Origin: Nanobdellota archaeon
GTDB taxonomy: Archaea; Nanobdellota; Nanobdellia; SCGC-AAA011-G17; VGLX01
Direction of reading: 5' to 3'
NCBI GenBank assembly: GCA_030691925.1
Contig: JAUYDG010000052.1
Coordinates: 1-5,963 of the forward strand
Length of the DNA: 5,963 nucleotides
Part shown: in pieces, positions 5,166 through 5,963 of the stretch
How the letters are laid out: each line of letters starts with the position of its first letter
How positions within the stretch are numbered: the first letter of the stretch is position 1
Translations under genes and position numbers: made by a program
The notes under the pieces: model-generated
The model's database searches: none
Seen by the model: only the letters and a program-made list of their open reading frames with translations
What the model was told of the DNA's origin: nothing

Positions 5166-5963
5166 ATGAGGTATCTGCAGGCTACGCCAAGCACAGCGAA
5201 GGTCAAGCTGGACATCAAGGACAGGAAGATACTCTCGATGCTGTCAGCGAATGCTAGGATTCCATTGACCTTGCTTTCCAGGAAAGTGGGACTGTCCAGG
5301 GACGCCGTGAACTACAGGATAAGGAACTACGAGAAAAACGGCATAATCCAGGGCTACAGGACGATGGTAGACATGTCAAGGCTGGGCTATGAATCAGTCC
5401 ACATGTTCATGAGGCTGAAGAACCCATCTAAAGATGCTGAGCAGAAAATGCTTGGCAAGTTAATTAAGCACCCTGCGGTTAGGGCTATAATAAAATTCAG
5501 CGGAAACTATGATTTTGAGATAGCGTTTGTAACAAAAGGCATAGAAGATATGGACAGGACACTTACAGAGATAATATCATGTTGCTCTGAATCGCTTCAG
5601 GATTATGAGCTTCTGACCATATCAAAGACGTTCGCGGCAGAGACATTCCCTAAAAGCTTCTTGGACCAGAAAGCAGAGATTAGCATAAAGAAAAGAACAG
5701 CAGGCAAGGCAGACAAGAAAGACCTGGAGATACTGAAGATTATAGGCGAAGATGCTGCCCTGCCATTATATAAGATAGCCGAGCAGGTAGGTCTTTCCGC
5801 TGATGCGGTGGCGTACAGGATCAAGAACATGGCAAGCTCAGGGGTCATAGTGAAGTTCATACCTGTCATAAACTACACCTCGATAGGCTACAGCCTCCAC
5901 ACCGTGCTGTTGAACATCAATGGCCTGGACGAGGAGAAAGAGAAATCCTTAAGGGGATTCCTG
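5166..5963 (+). CDS. Tandem Lrp/AsnC-type transcriptional regulator, C-terminal end outside window
   Basis: The frame stays open for 266 codons to the right edge. Residues about 16-64 form an AsnC-type winged HTH: LDIKDRKILSML, then LLSRKVGLSRDAVNYRIR and a wing ending NGIIQGY. Residues about 65-150 look like an Lrp ligand-binding (RAM/AsnC) domain, with a VRAIIKFSGNYDFEIAFVT strand pair. After a Lys-rich linker (about 165-185) a second HTH follows at about 186-231: DLEILKIIGEDAALPLYKIA, then VGLSADAVAYRIKN and GVIVKF. A second sensor domain then begins (INYTSIGYSLHTVLLNI). A normal Lrp protein has about 150 residues and one unit of each, so this is a duplicated, fused form. Lrp-type proteins bind palindromic sites, often autoregulate and may respond to amino acids; the ligand is unknown. 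An in-frame TAA lies two codons before the ATG, which fixes the start as the first possible one. It is divergent from the cassette and probably controls the shared intergenic region. Confidence 0.88.
   Translation, partial: MRYLQATPSTAKVKLDIKDRKILSMLSANARIPLTLLSRKVGLSRDAVNYRIRNYEKNGIIQGYRTMVDMSRLGYESVHMFMRLKNPSKDAEQKMLGKLIKHPAVRAIIKFSGNYDFEIAFVTKGIEDMDRTLTEIISCCSESLQDYELLTISKTFAAETFPKSFLDQKAEISIKKRTAGKADKKDLEILKIIGEDAALPLYKIAEQVGLSADAVAYRIKNMASSGVIVKFIPVINYTSIGYSLHTVLLNINGLDEEKEKSLRGFL

Overview
The window looks archaeal, probably from a small-genome lineage of the DPANN type (Woesearchaeota/Pacearchaeota-like). The signs are a class I lysyl-tRNA synthetase, a tandem Lrp/AsnC-type regulator with two HTH units, TATA/BRE promoters placed for leaderless or short-leader transcripts, and tightly packed genes with ATGA-type overlaps. 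The archaeal call is firm; the lineage is an inference from gene style only.

Layout. Positions 1-180 (+) hold the C-terminal end of a histidine-phosphatase (phosphoglycerate mutase-like) gene. It converges on, and shares a TTAA stop with, lysS (177-1763, -), a complete class I lysyl-tRNA synthetase with a candidate promoter of its own. Upstream of lysS on the same strand is a four-gene cassette read from right to left: an HD-superfamily phosphohydrolase (4474-5058), a radical SAM/SPASM-like enzyme (3419-4480), a second radical SAM enzyme with C-terminal cysteines (2418-3422), and a thymidylate kinase-like P-loop kinase (1786-2421). All three junctions overlap by 4-7 bases, and all four genes have an SD-like site, so this is almost certainly one translationally coupled operon. 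A 107-base intergenic region (5059-5165) separates it from a divergent Lrp/AsnC-type regulator gene (5166 to beyond the right edge). That region holds a palindromic TATA element and a 17-base interrupted inverted repeat suitable as an operator.

How the genes may work together. The two radical SAM enzymes, a phosphohydrolase and a nucleotide/nucleoside-monophosphate-type kinase form a compact cassette whose product cannot be named from sequence. A modification pathway (peptide or small molecule) is possible, with the kinase and phosphohydrolase acting on a phosphorylated substrate. There is no room inside the overlapping genes for a separate precursor-peptide gene, and I saw no convincing one in the flanks. 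The divergent Lrp-like protein is a natural candidate regulator of itself and of the cassette. No tRNA, rRNA, CRISPR array, insertion sequence or long repeat was seen, and no gene-free stretch exceeds about 110 bases.
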